Part shown: positions 17,920 through 25,952 of the stretch, one piece after another
Position numbering within the stretch: position 1 is the first letter of the stretch
Layout: every line of letters begins with the position of its first letter
Assembly (NCBI RefSeq): GCF_009765705.1
Contig: NZ_LMUX01000016.1
Span: 973,156 to 1,037,155, forward strand
Origin: Burkholderia sp. L27(2015)
GTDB lineage: Bacteria; Pseudomonadota; Gammaproteobacteria; Burkholderiales; Burkholderiaceae
DNA length: 64,000 nt
Direction: 5' to 3'
The notes under the pieces: model-generated
Told to the model about the DNA's origin: nothing
The model's input: the letters and a program-made list of their open reading frames with translations, nothing else
Database searches by the model: none
Program-made: the position numbers and the translations under genes

Positions 17920-18556
17920 ACGGACTCAACAAGATCGGTGAAGGTTGCAATGTGATCGCCAACGTTTCGGTGCGTATCGGGCCTTTACGCTTCACCACGT
18001 CGACGACAATTCCGTCGCCTGCCGGCCTCACGCCCAGCCGCAGCGTTGCCGGCGACGAATCGGACGCGCAGGTCAACGGCCGCACCATTAAAAACAAGGT
18101 TTCGGAAGATTGCGCTGCGAGGTGCAAGCGGCGCAGCGATTCGGAGCGCACAGGATGCTGCCAAAAAATGAGCGCTCCGCAACTGCCGGCTTTCAAAATC
18201 TGTTCCGCGCACCAAAGCGCATCGGCACTCTTGGGCGCGCGCAGCATCATGAGCTGTTCGACCGGAATACCCAGATACCCGAAGCCCAGCGCGTTGGGGA
18301 GATGTGGCGGCATCACCAGTGCGATGGTGCGCTGGCTCAGTGCCGCGAGGGCCGGCCGCAGCAGCCGTAGCTCGCCGATGCCGGGCTGCTGGACAAGCAA
18401 TTCAACGAGTGTGCCGAGCGGCCAGCCGCCGCCGGGCAATTCGGCGGATAGGGCGGCATAGCCCGTATCCACGGTTTTGCCATAGTTCGCCGCGAGCTGA
18501 GACCCTCGCCATAAGGCGGGGTGGATGTCTTCAACGTGTGCGGGCAGGGCTTGCAT
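17849..18556 (-). CDS. imuA: Mutasome accessory protein ImuA (RecA-like)
   Basis: SulA/RecA-related accessory factor of the ImuABC translesion system. Its 235 residues include the family N-terminus HPALWRGSQLA and GYAALSAELPGGGWPLGTLVELL, followed by RecA-fold strands (RTIALVMPPHLPNALGFGYLGI, GALIFWQH). It is the first gene of imuA-imuB-dnaE2. A consensus LexA box lies 11 bp upstream of its ATG, so the cassette should be DNA-damage induced. Confidence 0.93.
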   Translation of the reverse strand: MQALPAHVEDIHPALWRGSQLAANYGKTVDTGYAALSAELPGGGWPLGTLVELLVQQPGIGELRLLRPALAALSQRTIALVMPPHLPNALGFGYLGIPVEQLMMLRAPKSADALWCAEQILKAGSCGALIFWQHPVRSESLRRLHLAAQSSETLFLMVRPLTCASDSSPATLRLGVRPAGDGIVVDVVKRKGPIRTETLAITLQPSPILLSPYGRIRRHAPAPSVARSISPALVT

Positions 18557-18566
18557 GGGTCAATTA

Positions 18567-18582
18567 CTGTATGGATGTACAG
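18567..18582. promoter_or_regulatory. LexA (SOS) box
   Basis: CTGTATGGATGTACAG matches the CTGT-N8-ACAG consensus and is flanked by TA on both sides, giving 20 bp of near-perfect dyad. It lies immediately upstream of imuA. Confidence 0.93.
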
Positions 18583-18685
18583 TATCGTATCTCTAAATTG
18601 GGGTTTGTGCACTGCCCCTTTTTGCACCGTGGAATCCTAAATAAGGATAAATAAGCGCAAGACGTCGCTGCGCCATATAGAAATC

Positions 18686-18750
18686 AATTGTTGACAGTTG
18701 ACTGAGAGCGTGCCTGCATGTAGATTGTCGGCAATATTCAATACATAAAT
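18686..18750 (+). promoter_or_regulatory. Conserved promoter/operator element, copy 1
   Basis: AATTGTTGACAGTTGACT at 18686-18703 and ATATTCAATA beginning at 18734 recur upstream of the porin at 23391 with one mismatch in the first block and identical 46-bp spacing between equivalent bases. It lies about 55 bp upstream of the hydrolase ATG. The GTTGAC direct repeat and the GTyGAC core suggest a dedicated regulator. Confidence 0.7.
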
Positions 18751-18804
18751 AAAATTCTGACGCTCATCGCGGTTTTCGCGCGGGCTTCAGACAAGGGAGA
18801 TTAG

Positions 18805-19863
18805 ATGGCCAAGCAGGGAGATGTCGAAGGTTCTGTTGTTGAAGGTTCCGCTTCAGTTTCTAACTTACGTACAGTGAATCGGCGCGGCTTTATGCAGCGC
18901 ACGGCGATGGTTCTCGCGGCCACCACCGGAGTTGGCGCTGTGCCTACCATTGCCCGCGCGGCTTCAGACGGGATAGTCGCCGAGGAATACTGGGCGAAAA
19001 AGGGCGACGTTAACCTCTACCTCTACAGAAAACGGATGACGGGCGGAAGCGCTGTCAAACCCGTGCTGTTTCTCGTGCACGGATCCTCGTTCTCGGGGCG
19101 TGGCGGCTTCGATCTCGATGTACCGGGTCACCCGAATTACTCTTTCATGGATGAATTCGCCGGTTACGGTTTCGACGTATGGACGATGGACCACGAGAAC
19201 TACGGCCGGTCGTCCAAAACCACTTCCAACTCGGATATCCGATCCGGTGTCGAGGATTTGAAGGCGGCCATGCCGGTGGTTGAACGCGTGAGCGGCCAGA
19301 AAAAGTTCATGTTCTATGGGCAGTCGGGCGGTTCGGTTCGCCTCGGTGTGCTGGCGATGGAAGCGCCGGAGCGCATCGATCGCATGGTGCTGGATGCCTT
19401 TACCTATACCGGCGAGGGTGCCCCCGAAATCATGAAAAGACGGGCCCAGGTACAGAGCTATCAAACCAGCAATTTTCGGCCCTCGTCGCAGGCGAGCTTC
19501 GATGCCATCTTTAGCCGCGACGATCCTTCCACATTCGAGCCGGCTGTCCCCAAGGCATTGGGGGATTACGAATTGAAGCTGACCGACCGCACGCCCAACG
19601 GCACTTACCTGGACATGGCCATTCACATGCCCCTGGTCGATCCGAAAAAAATTCAGTGTTCGGTCTGCATAACGAGAGCCGAGCACGACGGCAACGCGAC
19701 GGATGCGGAGCTGCTCGATTTCTTTAACCAATTGCCCAATAAGGACAAGGAGTTCTGCATGATCAAGGGCGTCGCTCACGTGGCGGTACTCGGGATTAAT
19801 CGTCACCGCATCTGGCATGCGATGCACGCTTTTTTCACCATGCCGCCGCAGCGTAGTGCTTAA
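18805..19863 (+). CDS. Tat-exported alpha/beta hydrolase
   Basis: The twin-arginine signal NRRGFMQRTAMVLAATTG lies near residues 27-45, with an ARA-A cleavage site. The mature protein is an alpha/beta hydrolase with an oxyanion region LVHGSSFSG, the nucleophile elbow GQSGGS and a final catalytic His in KGVAHVAVLG. The substrate is unknown; the fold fits an esterase or lipase acting in the periplasm. The ATG has an AAGGGAG Shine-Dalgarno sequence. The next gene is a periplasmic binding protein on the same strand. The conserved element at 18686 precedes it. Confidence 0.85.
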   Translation: MAKQGDVEGSVVEGSASVSNLRTVNRRGFMQRTAMVLAATTGVGAVPTIARAASDGIVAEEYWAKKGDVNLYLYRKRMTGGSAVKPVLFLVHGSSFSGRGGFDLDVPGHPNYSFMDEFAGYGFDVWTMDHENYGRSSKTTSNSDIRSGVEDLKAAMPVVERVSGQKKFMFYGQSGGSVRLGVLAMEAPERIDRMVLDAFTYTGEGAPEIMKRRAQVQSYQTSNFRPSSQASFDAIFSRDDPSTFEPAVPKALGDYELKLTDRTPNGTYLDMAIHMPLVDPKKIQCSVCITRAEHDGNATDAELLDFFNQLPNKDKEFCMIKGVAHVAVLGINRHRIWHAMHAFFTMPPQRSA

Positions 19864-19912
19864 GATCATCGCATCAGTGCCGTAATAGCGTGAACAGGAA
19901 CGGAGCTCGCTC

Positions 19913-20710
19913 GTGAAACATAAGTTGGGATTTTTAATCGCATTTATGCTGGTTTTGACTCGGCCCGCGTTTGCAACGGCTCAGGCAACAGATCAGGCAT
20001 CAGCTCATGCCGCCGATTTGACGGTGCTCTCGGCCGCGGCCATGAAAGGCGTGGTGCAGAAGGTGCCGGATCGTTTTTTTGCTGCGACCGGAGCCCATGT
20101 CCATTTTGTATTCGGCACGGCGGGTCAGATACGCGAGAAGGTTCTGGCAGGGGATCGCTTTGACGTTGTGATCCTTCCTCCCGCGTTGCTGAGCGATCTG
20201 GCAAAACGCGGGATCGTGGAAGGGGCGTCGATTAAAGACGTTGGTTCGGTACGCATTGGAGCCGCCGTGAAGACGGGTGACCCATTACCGAACATCGGCG
20301 ATGAAGCGTCGTTCAAACAGACGCTGCTTGGCGCGGTGTCGATCGGTATGGCCGATCCGGCCAGCGGAGCCACGTCGGGAATTTATCTGGCCAAGCTCAT
20401 GGACCGCCTGGGTGTGACCGAAGCGATTCGTGCCAAGGTCAAATATTATCCGGAAGGTCAGACGGCAATGGAAGCGATGGCCAAGGGTGAGGTGACGCTG
20501 GGCATTGGGCAAACCAGCGAGATCATGCCGGTACATGGTGTGACGCTGGTGGGCCCGATTCCGGAAAACCTGCAACTCAAGACTATCTATGCGGCAGGGA
20601 TAGCGAGCAAGGACTCATCGCAAGTCCTGGCGCAAAAATTCCGGGCCTACGTCACGGGTGCGCAGGTGCGGGCTTCGTTGAAAGCGAATGGTTTCGATCC
20701 GGGTTCTTGA
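19913..20710 (+). CDS. ModA-like periplasmic substrate-binding protein
   Basis: A 265-residue protein with a Sec signal (FLIAFMLVLTRPAFATAQA) and a type 2 periplasmic-binding fold of the ModA/Wtp class. Visible blocks are LTVLSAAAMKGVVQKVPDRF, GTAGQIREKVLAGDRFDVVILPP, DPASGATSGIYLAKLMDRLG and MPVHGVTLVGPIPENLQ. No permease or ATPase gene is adjacent, so it may bind a small organic anion rather than serve a molybdate transporter. The GTG start has a GGAG 7 bp upstream. It is likely co-transcribed with the upstream hydrolase. Confidence 0.82.
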   Translation: MKHKLGFLIAFMLVLTRPAFATAQATDQASAHAADLTVLSAAAMKGVVQKVPDRFFAATGAHVHFVFGTAGQIREKVLAGDRFDVVILPPALLSDLAKRGIVEGASIKDVGSVRIGAAVKTGDPLPNIGDEASFKQTLLGAVSIGMADPASGATSGIYLAKLMDRLGVTEAIRAKVKYYPEGQTAMEAMAKGEVTLGIGQTSEIMPVHGVTLVGPIPENLQLKTIYAAGIASKDSSQVLAQKFRAYVTGAQVRASLKANGFDPGS

Positions 20711-20855
20711 TCGCGGTACGCGCGGGTGTCATTCAATGAATGAATGCCGGTGCGTACGCTGTCCGAATCGATAAGGGAGTTGTTGTCGTTGTGGTTGGTG
20801 CTGTTGCTGTTGTAGAGGTAATTTTATATTCACGTCTTAGCGAGAAGCCGTAGTT

Positions 20856-20893
20856 AGATGGTGCTGGCATTGCGTCATGCACCATCTTTTTTT
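20856..20893 (+). terminator. Rho-independent terminator
   Basis: AGATGGTGC (20856-20864) pairs exactly with GCACCATCT (20879-20887) and is followed by a run of T. It ends the hydrolase/binding-protein unit. A GTTGTn-type trinucleotide-rich run lies just before it at about 20781-20816. Confidence 0.85.
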
Positions 20894-20993
20894 ATCACGA
20901 GCCCCGTTCTGCCCGTGACGTTCGCAACGCGACTTAAAGCCCTGCAACCACTGGGCTTCCCGCTGCGCTTGAAATTCGCAAACGCCCGCGCAT

Positions 20994-21260
20994 TCAGCCT
21001 GGCTGCGTGGTATCTGCGGGATGGCTTGCCTGGTAAATCATCCTGTTTCGAGCGATCTGCGATTGATCGAGCGGGTATTCGTTTTTATCCCCGGGAATGA
21101 TGCCGCTAGCTTCCGCCTGGATCAGTTGCGCTTGCACTTGCGCACGCGTCAGGCCACCGGTACCGGCGTCCATTGAGTCGCTATCCGCAAATGCCGGAGT
21201 AACAAGAACCGTGCTCAGCGCGGCGGCGAGAACCAATGCGAGGGGGCGTAAGGGTTTCAT
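20994..21260 (-). CDS. Secreted DUF4148 protein
   Basis: An 88-residue protein with a clear signal peptide (PLALVLAAALSTVLVTPAFA) and the DUF4148 block LTRAQVQAQLIQAEASGIIPGD. Such proteins are common in Burkholderiales and often sit beside two-component genes; their function is unknown. The ATG at 21260 is supported by a GGAG 6 bp upstream. It is divergent from the sensor kinase at 21393. Confidence 0.82.
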   Translation of the reverse strand: MKPLRPLALVLAAALSTVLVTPAFADSDSMDAGTGGLTRAQVQAQLIQAEASGIIPGDKNEYPLDQSQIARNRMIYQASHPADTTQPG

Positions 21261-21392
21261 TTCAACTCCAAGAAAGAATAGGCTTCGAATCGTTAAATCG
21301 TTGCAAACTACGAGCACAGTGTCGCGTGCCGCTACCGTCACGATGCTGACGTCGACATTACGATTTTGTTAAGAACGAGGAGTCCTAGCCCT

Positions 21393-22784
21393 ATGACCCG
21401 ACCTGCCGCGAAATCGATCAGACGACAGTTATTGCGCTGGCTGATAGGCGGCTTGATACTCGCCGTCGTAATCGCGGGGGCCTCGCTTTATGTGCGGGTT
21501 CGGCGTGAGGCCAATGAGTTGTTCGACTATGAGTTGCAGATGGTCGCCGTCAACCTACCCGCCGATATTTCCGCTGTCCGGGCCAACACGAAGGGCCCGC
21601 GCTTCAAGGACATGGCCGATGACAAGATCATCGTGTCCATCTGGGATCGGCAGGGACATCTTCTTTACCAGTCCTCGGAACGCTTTGCGCTGGACCGTAT
21701 TCAAGCACCGGGGTTACAAAACACGCGCGCTTATGGACGGCGTTGGCGCGCGTTCGTCGTGGTCGAGCCCGACCGTTACGTTCAAGTGGCTCATCCGACC
21801 GCGGTACGCGATGACATGGCAGCACGCATGGCCGTGAATATCGCCTTGCCGATCATTATCTGTTTGCCGCTGGTGGCACTGTTCATCTGGCTGGTGGTGG
21901 GCCGCAGCTTACGCCCGCTGGAGATGTTGGCTGCGGCCATCGGTACGCGTAATCCGGATAGTTTGGCGCCGGTGGCGCTGGACCGCGGTGTCCCATTGGA
22001 AATCCAACCGCTGGTGGGCGCGCTCAATACTTTGCTCGATCAACTGGTTGCGTCCATGCAGGCGCAACGGCTTTTTGTCGCCGACGCCGCGCATGAGCTG
22101 CGCTCGCCGCTCACCGCACTGAAGTTGCAACTGCAGTTGGCACAACGAGAATCCAGCGAAATCACCCGAGCGGCGCTGCTCGTCAAACTCAACGAACGCC
22201 TGAATCGCATGATCCACCTGGTGCAGCAACTATTGACGCTGGCGCGCACGGATGCCGGGCTGAGCCTGACACCGGCGCCGGTGGATCTCGAAGCGCTGGC
22301 GGGGGAAGTCGTCGGGGAATATGCACCATTGGCCGAGCAAAGGGGGATCGATCTGGGCTTGGTGGTTGTCCGTGCCGGCGACTACCGTGTGTGTGGCGAT
22401 AGTGCCGCATTGTTCGTCTGCCTGCGAAATCTCGTCGACAATGCGGTGCGCTATGCCGAGGCGCACAGTCGGGTGGACGTGACGCTCAACCGCCAAGACG
22501 GCGCGATCGTGCTCGAAGTTCGCGATGAGGGGCCCGGCATCCCCGAGGCCGAACTCGAGCGCGTATTCGATCGATTCTATCGAGGCAAGCAGACTTCGGC
22601 ATCGACGGGAAGTGGGCTGGGCTTGGCGATCGCACGTCGTATTGCGCAGCACCATGAGGTGAGCCTGCAACTGCACAATCGAGAACGTGTGCGAGAAAGT
22701 TCGCAAGAGAGTGCGCAGGAGCAGGGGCCGAGGCAGGTCGCCGGGCTAACCGTAACCTTGACCGGCTGGAAACAATCCGACTGA
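21393..22784 (+). CDS. Orphan OmpR-class sensor histidine kinase
   Basis: A QseC/TctE-like kinase of 463 residues. It has two TM helices (LLRWLIGGLILAVVIAGAS and NIALPIIICLPLVALFIWLVV) flanking a periplasmic sensor domain, then HAMP. The H box is FVADAAHELRSPLTALK with the phospho-acceptor His, followed by the N box (CLRNLVDNAVRYAE) and G boxes (DEGPGIPEAE, GSGLGLAIA). The ATG has a GAGGAG 10 bp upstream. A cognate response regulator would normally lie immediately upstream, but the 132 bp between this gene and the divergent DUF4148 gene hold none. Confidence 0.9.
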   Translation: MTRPAAKSIRRQLLRWLIGGLILAVVIAGASLYVRVRREANELFDYELQMVAVNLPADISAVRANTKGPRFKDMADDKIIVSIWDRQGHLLYQSSERFALDRIQAPGLQNTRAYGRRWRAFVVVEPDRYVQVAHPTAVRDDMAARMAVNIALPIIICLPLVALFIWLVVGRSLRPLEMLAAAIGTRNPDSLAPVALDRGVPLEIQPLVGALNTLLDQLVASMQAQRLFVADAAHELRSPLTALKLQLQLAQRESSEITRAALLVKLNERLNRMIHLVQQLLTLARTDAGLSLTPAPVDLEALAGEVVGEYAPLAEQRGIDLGLVVVRAGDYRVCGDSAALFVCLRNLVDNAVRYAEAHSRVDVTLNRQDGAIVLEVRDEGPGIPEAELERVFDRFYRGKQTSASTGSGLGLAIARRIAQHHEVSLQLHNRERVRESSQESAQEQGPRQVAGLTVTLTGWKQSD

Positions 22785-23018
22785 TTCCGAAAGTATGGTC
22801 TACCCGCGGGTGTTGCAAAACCGTTGTCTTAAGCAAGCGTTAATGTAAAGCGGCAATCACAGCGCTATTCTTGGTGGCAGGTAGTCCCCGCGCCCGCAAC
22901 ATCGGGCTAGGGATACTACCTATGAAGCGCACCGTGTTCGGGCGCTTTGCCGCGGAAAATCTCTAATTGTGGTGCTGTCGCAGGGATTGTTTCCGTCGGT
23001 TTTTTTTGTGCTCGAATA
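22785..23018. other. Intergenic stretch without a gene (first part of a 606-bp gap)
   Basis: No supported gene lies between the kinase stop and the porin start at 23391. This first part holds only a short AT-richer motif (TTAAGCAAGCGTTAATGTAAAG near 22830). The conserved element and a 13-bp tandem array occupy the rest of the gap. Confidence 0.6.
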
Positions 23019-23083
23019 AATTGTCGACAGTTGACTTGAAGAATGCTGACTTTAAGAATGTGGACGATATTCAATATGCAAAT
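23019..23083 (+). promoter_or_regulatory. Conserved promoter/operator element, copy 2
   Basis: AATTGTCGACAGTTGACT (23019-23036) and ATATTCAATA from 23067 match the element at 18686 with the same 46-bp spacing. The first block contains the palindrome GTCGAC. It lies about 310 bp upstream of the porin ATG, much further than copy 1 lies from its gene. Confidence 0.7.
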
Positions 23084-23123
23084 TGCCGTGAAGCCTGCAT
23101 TTGAGTCGGTTTGAAAGGCCGGA

Positions 23124-23201
23124 GGTTAAAAGCCCCGGGTCAAAAGCCCGGGTCAAAAGCCCGGTTCAAAAGCCCGGTTCAAAGGCCCGGTTCAAAAGCC
23201 C
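23124..23201. repeat. 13-bp head-to-tail array upstream of the porin
   Basis: Six units of the type GGTTCAAAAGCCC with few variants (GGGTCAAAAGCCC, GGTTCAAAGGCCC). They lie between the conserved element and the porin start. The period is not a multiple of three, and the units follow each other without spacers. Confidence 0.93.
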
Positions 23202-23390
23202 CTCCGGTAGTTTTGCAACGCTGTATCTGGCTGGAAGGGCGGCGGAGTGTTACACGGGGTGCCTGAACGGGATTATGAACAGGCTGGTCAATTCATAAAA
23301 ATGAGGACTACAAATTATTAATTGATAAACGACGGTTACCCTCTTCGCGATGGCCGTATTCGACCTTATAAATATAATTCGGAGATACTT

Positions 23391-24536
23391 ATGAAACGCC
23401 TGGTGATTTCTAGCTTGACCCTGGCTACGCTAGCCGCAGCCTCATCGGCTCAAGCGCAAAGCAGCGTTACGCTTTACGGTGAGCTTGACAATGCAATTGC
23501 CTATTACAACAACGTGGGGCATGCCTCTTTGCTCGAGCTGCAGGGTGCGGATCTGACGGCAAACCAGTGGGGCTTGAAAGGCAAGGAAGATCTGGGCGGA
23601 GGTCTTCACGCGATTTTCAACCTCGAAAACGGTTTTAACGTTGAGAGCGGCAAATTCAGCCAAGGTGGGCGCGAGTTCGGTAAAAACGCATACGTGGGGT
23701 TGGCAAGCGAATCCTTGGGTACGATCGTGTTCGGACGTATGCTGGATCCGACGGTGGACTTGGTTCAACCGCTTACGGCCGATGGCTACGGCCCCGCATT
23801 TTCGACGCCGGGCGACGCCGACAATAACGACAATACGTTCCGTGTGCAAAATGCGGCCAAGTACACCAGCCCGGACTACAACGGCCTGCAATATGAATTG
23901 ATGTACGGCCTGGGCGGTGTTGCGGGCAGTATAGCGTCGCAGCAAAGCACCTCCGCAGCCGTGGCGTACAACCACGGCAATTTCAGCGTGGCTGGGGGCT
24001 ATGTCTATGCCAAGAACGATGGCGCCGGCGGAGTCGGCACGGCTGACCAGACCCAGAACAACTCGGTCACACCACTGTTTGGCAGCGTTGCATTTACCGG
24101 GTCGCGCTTGATCAGCCAAGTCGCGGCTCAGTACGTGTTCGACAAATTTACGGCCAACGTGCGCTATAGCAATGCGCAATGGAAGCCGGGTGCGGCGTTC
24201 GCCGCCTTCAACCGCACAGAGACCTTCAATACCGGCGCGACGTCGCTCGCCTACCTGATGACGCCGTCGATTCAGATGGATGTCGGCTATACCTATACGC
24301 GCTCCAGTGGTGCATCGTCGGCCACGTATCACACGGTTGCCGCGGGCGCGGAATACTTCCTGTCCAAGCGCACGACGCTCTACGCGATCGGCGGCTACTC
24401 GCACGCACGGGGCACCACCTTCAGTCAAGACGGCAACAGCATTGTGGCCGCCGGTGGCACGGTGGGCGACCTGACGTCGAGCTCGAGCACGCCCAACCAG
24501 TTGGCCTTCATGCTGGGCATGACGACCAAATTCTGA
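23391..24536 (+). CDS. Gram-negative outer-membrane porin (OmpC/porin_4 family)
   Basis: A 381-residue beta-barrel trimeric porin typical of Burkholderiales. The signal peptide is KRLVISSLTLATLAAASSAQA, followed by the first strand SSVTLYGELDNAIAYY. Conserved blocks GLKGKEDLGGGLHAIFNLE, FGRMLDPTVDLV and NAAKYTSPDYNGLQYELMYG follow, and the protein ends in the Phe needed by the BAM machinery. The ATG has a GGAGATA Shine-Dalgarno sequence. Together with the downstream beta-propeller gene it forms a unit that shares its promoter element with the hydrolase unit at 18.8 kb. Confidence 0.92.
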   Translation: MKRLVISSLTLATLAAASSAQAQSSVTLYGELDNAIAYYNNVGHASLLELQGADLTANQWGLKGKEDLGGGLHAIFNLENGFNVESGKFSQGGREFGKNAYVGLASESLGTIVFGRMLDPTVDLVQPLTADGYGPAFSTPGDADNNDNTFRVQNAAKYTSPDYNGLQYELMYGLGGVAGSIASQQSTSAAVAYNHGNFSVAGGYVYAKNDGAGGVGTADQTQNNSVTPLFGSVAFTGSRLISQVAAQYVFDKFTANVRYSNAQWKPGAAFAAFNRTETFNTGATSLAYLMTPSIQMDVGYTYTRSSGASSATYHTVAAGAEYFLSKRTTLYAIGGYSHARGTTFSQDGNSIVAAGGTVGDLTSSSSTPNQLAFMLGMTTKF

Positions 24537-24654
24537 CGCACTGGCACGCAAATAGTGGAAACCATTGCCGCAGCCATGCGCGAGATTTCCCTGTTGTATC
24601 CGACCCGAACACTCGTAAAACACGGGTAGTAATTCCAAAACAAGGATGGAGACC

Positions 24655-25746
24655 ATGTCACGCAAACTCAAGTCGCTCACGCTGCTCGGCAGCTTATTTT
24701 CCAGCATATTTTTCTGCTTACCGGTGGCCCATGCCGGCGCGGCCGAACTCAAGATGATTTCCAAGGTGGAGATTCCGGGCACACCGCTCGATTCGTTCGA
24801 CATCAGCTATGTCGATCAGAAAACAAACCGGTATTACCTGGCCGATCGTAGCAATAACGCGGTTGATATCGTCGACGGCACGAGCGGGAAAGTCGTTGGC
24901 CAGGTGCACGGTTTTGTCGGCGTCAACAAGGACAACGACCTGGCCGGCCCAAACGGTGTGCTCGTGATCGGCGATGAAGCGTGGGCCGGGGATGGCGACA
25001 GTTCGGTCAAGGTCATCGACCTCAAGACTCAAACGGTCGTCGATACCATCAAGACCGGCGGCACCAAGCGCGCTGACGAAATGGCCTACGATCCCAAGCA
25101 TCAGATCTTTCTGGTCGCCAACGATGCGGACGATCCGCCGTTCGTCACGCTGATCTCGACCAAGCCGGGGCATAAGATTCTGAAGAAAATCGTGATCAAT
25201 GACGCGACTGACGGCATCGAGCAGTCGATCTACTACGCCCCCAAAGGCATTTTCCTGATGTCGATTCCCGAGCTCAAAGGTGACAAGGCTACGGGCGGCG
25301 TCGCGCTGATCGATCCGGTCAAGGGCGAAATCACGCATGTCATGAAGGTATCGAACTGCGAACCCGCAGGGCTTGCGCGTGGGCCGGGACATAACCTGAT
25401 AATCGGCTGCAACGCGGGCGGCAAGAAATCGCCGCTCAAACCCGTCACCATGGTGATCAACGGCGATAGCGGCGCAGTCGTGGCTGCCATCCCCGATATG
25501 GGCGCCGCCGACGAAGTGGCTTACAGCGCGAAAAATGGCCAGTACTACATCACTGGACGGCAGATGCCCAATGGTCCGGTGCTGGGCGTGATCGACGCCA
25601 AGACCAACACGCTCTTGCAGAGCATTCCGACCGGAGGTAACGCGCATTCGGTTGCTACGAGCGATTCGACCGGACACGTATTTGTACCGTTGCCGAAAAC
25701 GGGTGGTCCGTGCGGCGGGTGCATCGCCGTCTACAGCACGCAATAA
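24655..25746 (+). CDS. Secreted YncE-like beta-propeller protein
   Basis: A 363-residue periplasmic protein with a signal peptide (LLGSLFSSIFFCLPVAHAGA) and repeated seven-bladed-propeller strands (NRYYLADRSNNAVDIVDG, DSSVKVIDLKTQTVVDTIKTGG, GPVLGVIDAKTNTLLQSIPTGG). The C-terminal GGPCGGCIAVY contains a CxxC-like pair that could bind metal or form a disulfide. The ATG at 24655 follows a GGATGGAGACC Shine-Dalgarno sequence. It is probably co-expressed with the porin; the substrate or partner is unknown. Confidence 0.85.
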   Translation: MSRKLKSLTLLGSLFSSIFFCLPVAHAGAAELKMISKVEIPGTPLDSFDISYVDQKTNRYYLADRSNNAVDIVDGTSGKVVGQVHGFVGVNKDNDLAGPNGVLVIGDEAWAGDGDSSVKVIDLKTQTVVDTIKTGGTKRADEMAYDPKHQIFLVANDADDPPFVTLISTKPGHKILKKIVINDATDGIEQSIYYAPKGIFLMSIPELKGDKATGGVALIDPVKGEITHVMKVSNCEPAGLARGPGHNLIIGCNAGGKKSPLKPVTMVINGDSGAVVAAIPDMGAADEVAYSAKNGQYYITGRQMPNGPVLGVIDAKTNTLLQSIPTGGNAHSVATSDSTGHVFVPLPKTGGPCGGCIAVYSTQ

Positions 25747-25952
25747 GCGTGTAGCGCTGCGGCCGCTTTTAGCGGCTGAAGCCAGCGAACGCGTGGAGGT
25801 CGGTGGCCCCCACGCGTAACAGATCATCCACTCGCCCCGAAAGGATGTAGCAGGACAACACTTCTTCGATCATTTCCCGCTTTACAATGGCCTTTATCCC
25901 CCTCTGGATGGAGGCGCTCAATGTGTCTGGAAATTTTCCTGGAAGAGAAAGC

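Noticed and set aside
23124..23201. Possible CRISPR array
   Set aside because: Units are only 13 bp and directly adjacent, with no spacers and no cas genes anywhere in the window.
23101..23298. 65-codon frame through the 13-bp array
   Set aside because: Starts at TTG without a Shine-Dalgarno sequence, and the Lys/Ser/Pro repeat product is simply the translated array.
23442..24803. 453-codon open frame on the minus strand
   Set aside because: Antisense to the porin, whose signal peptide, barrel strands and terminal Phe are clear.
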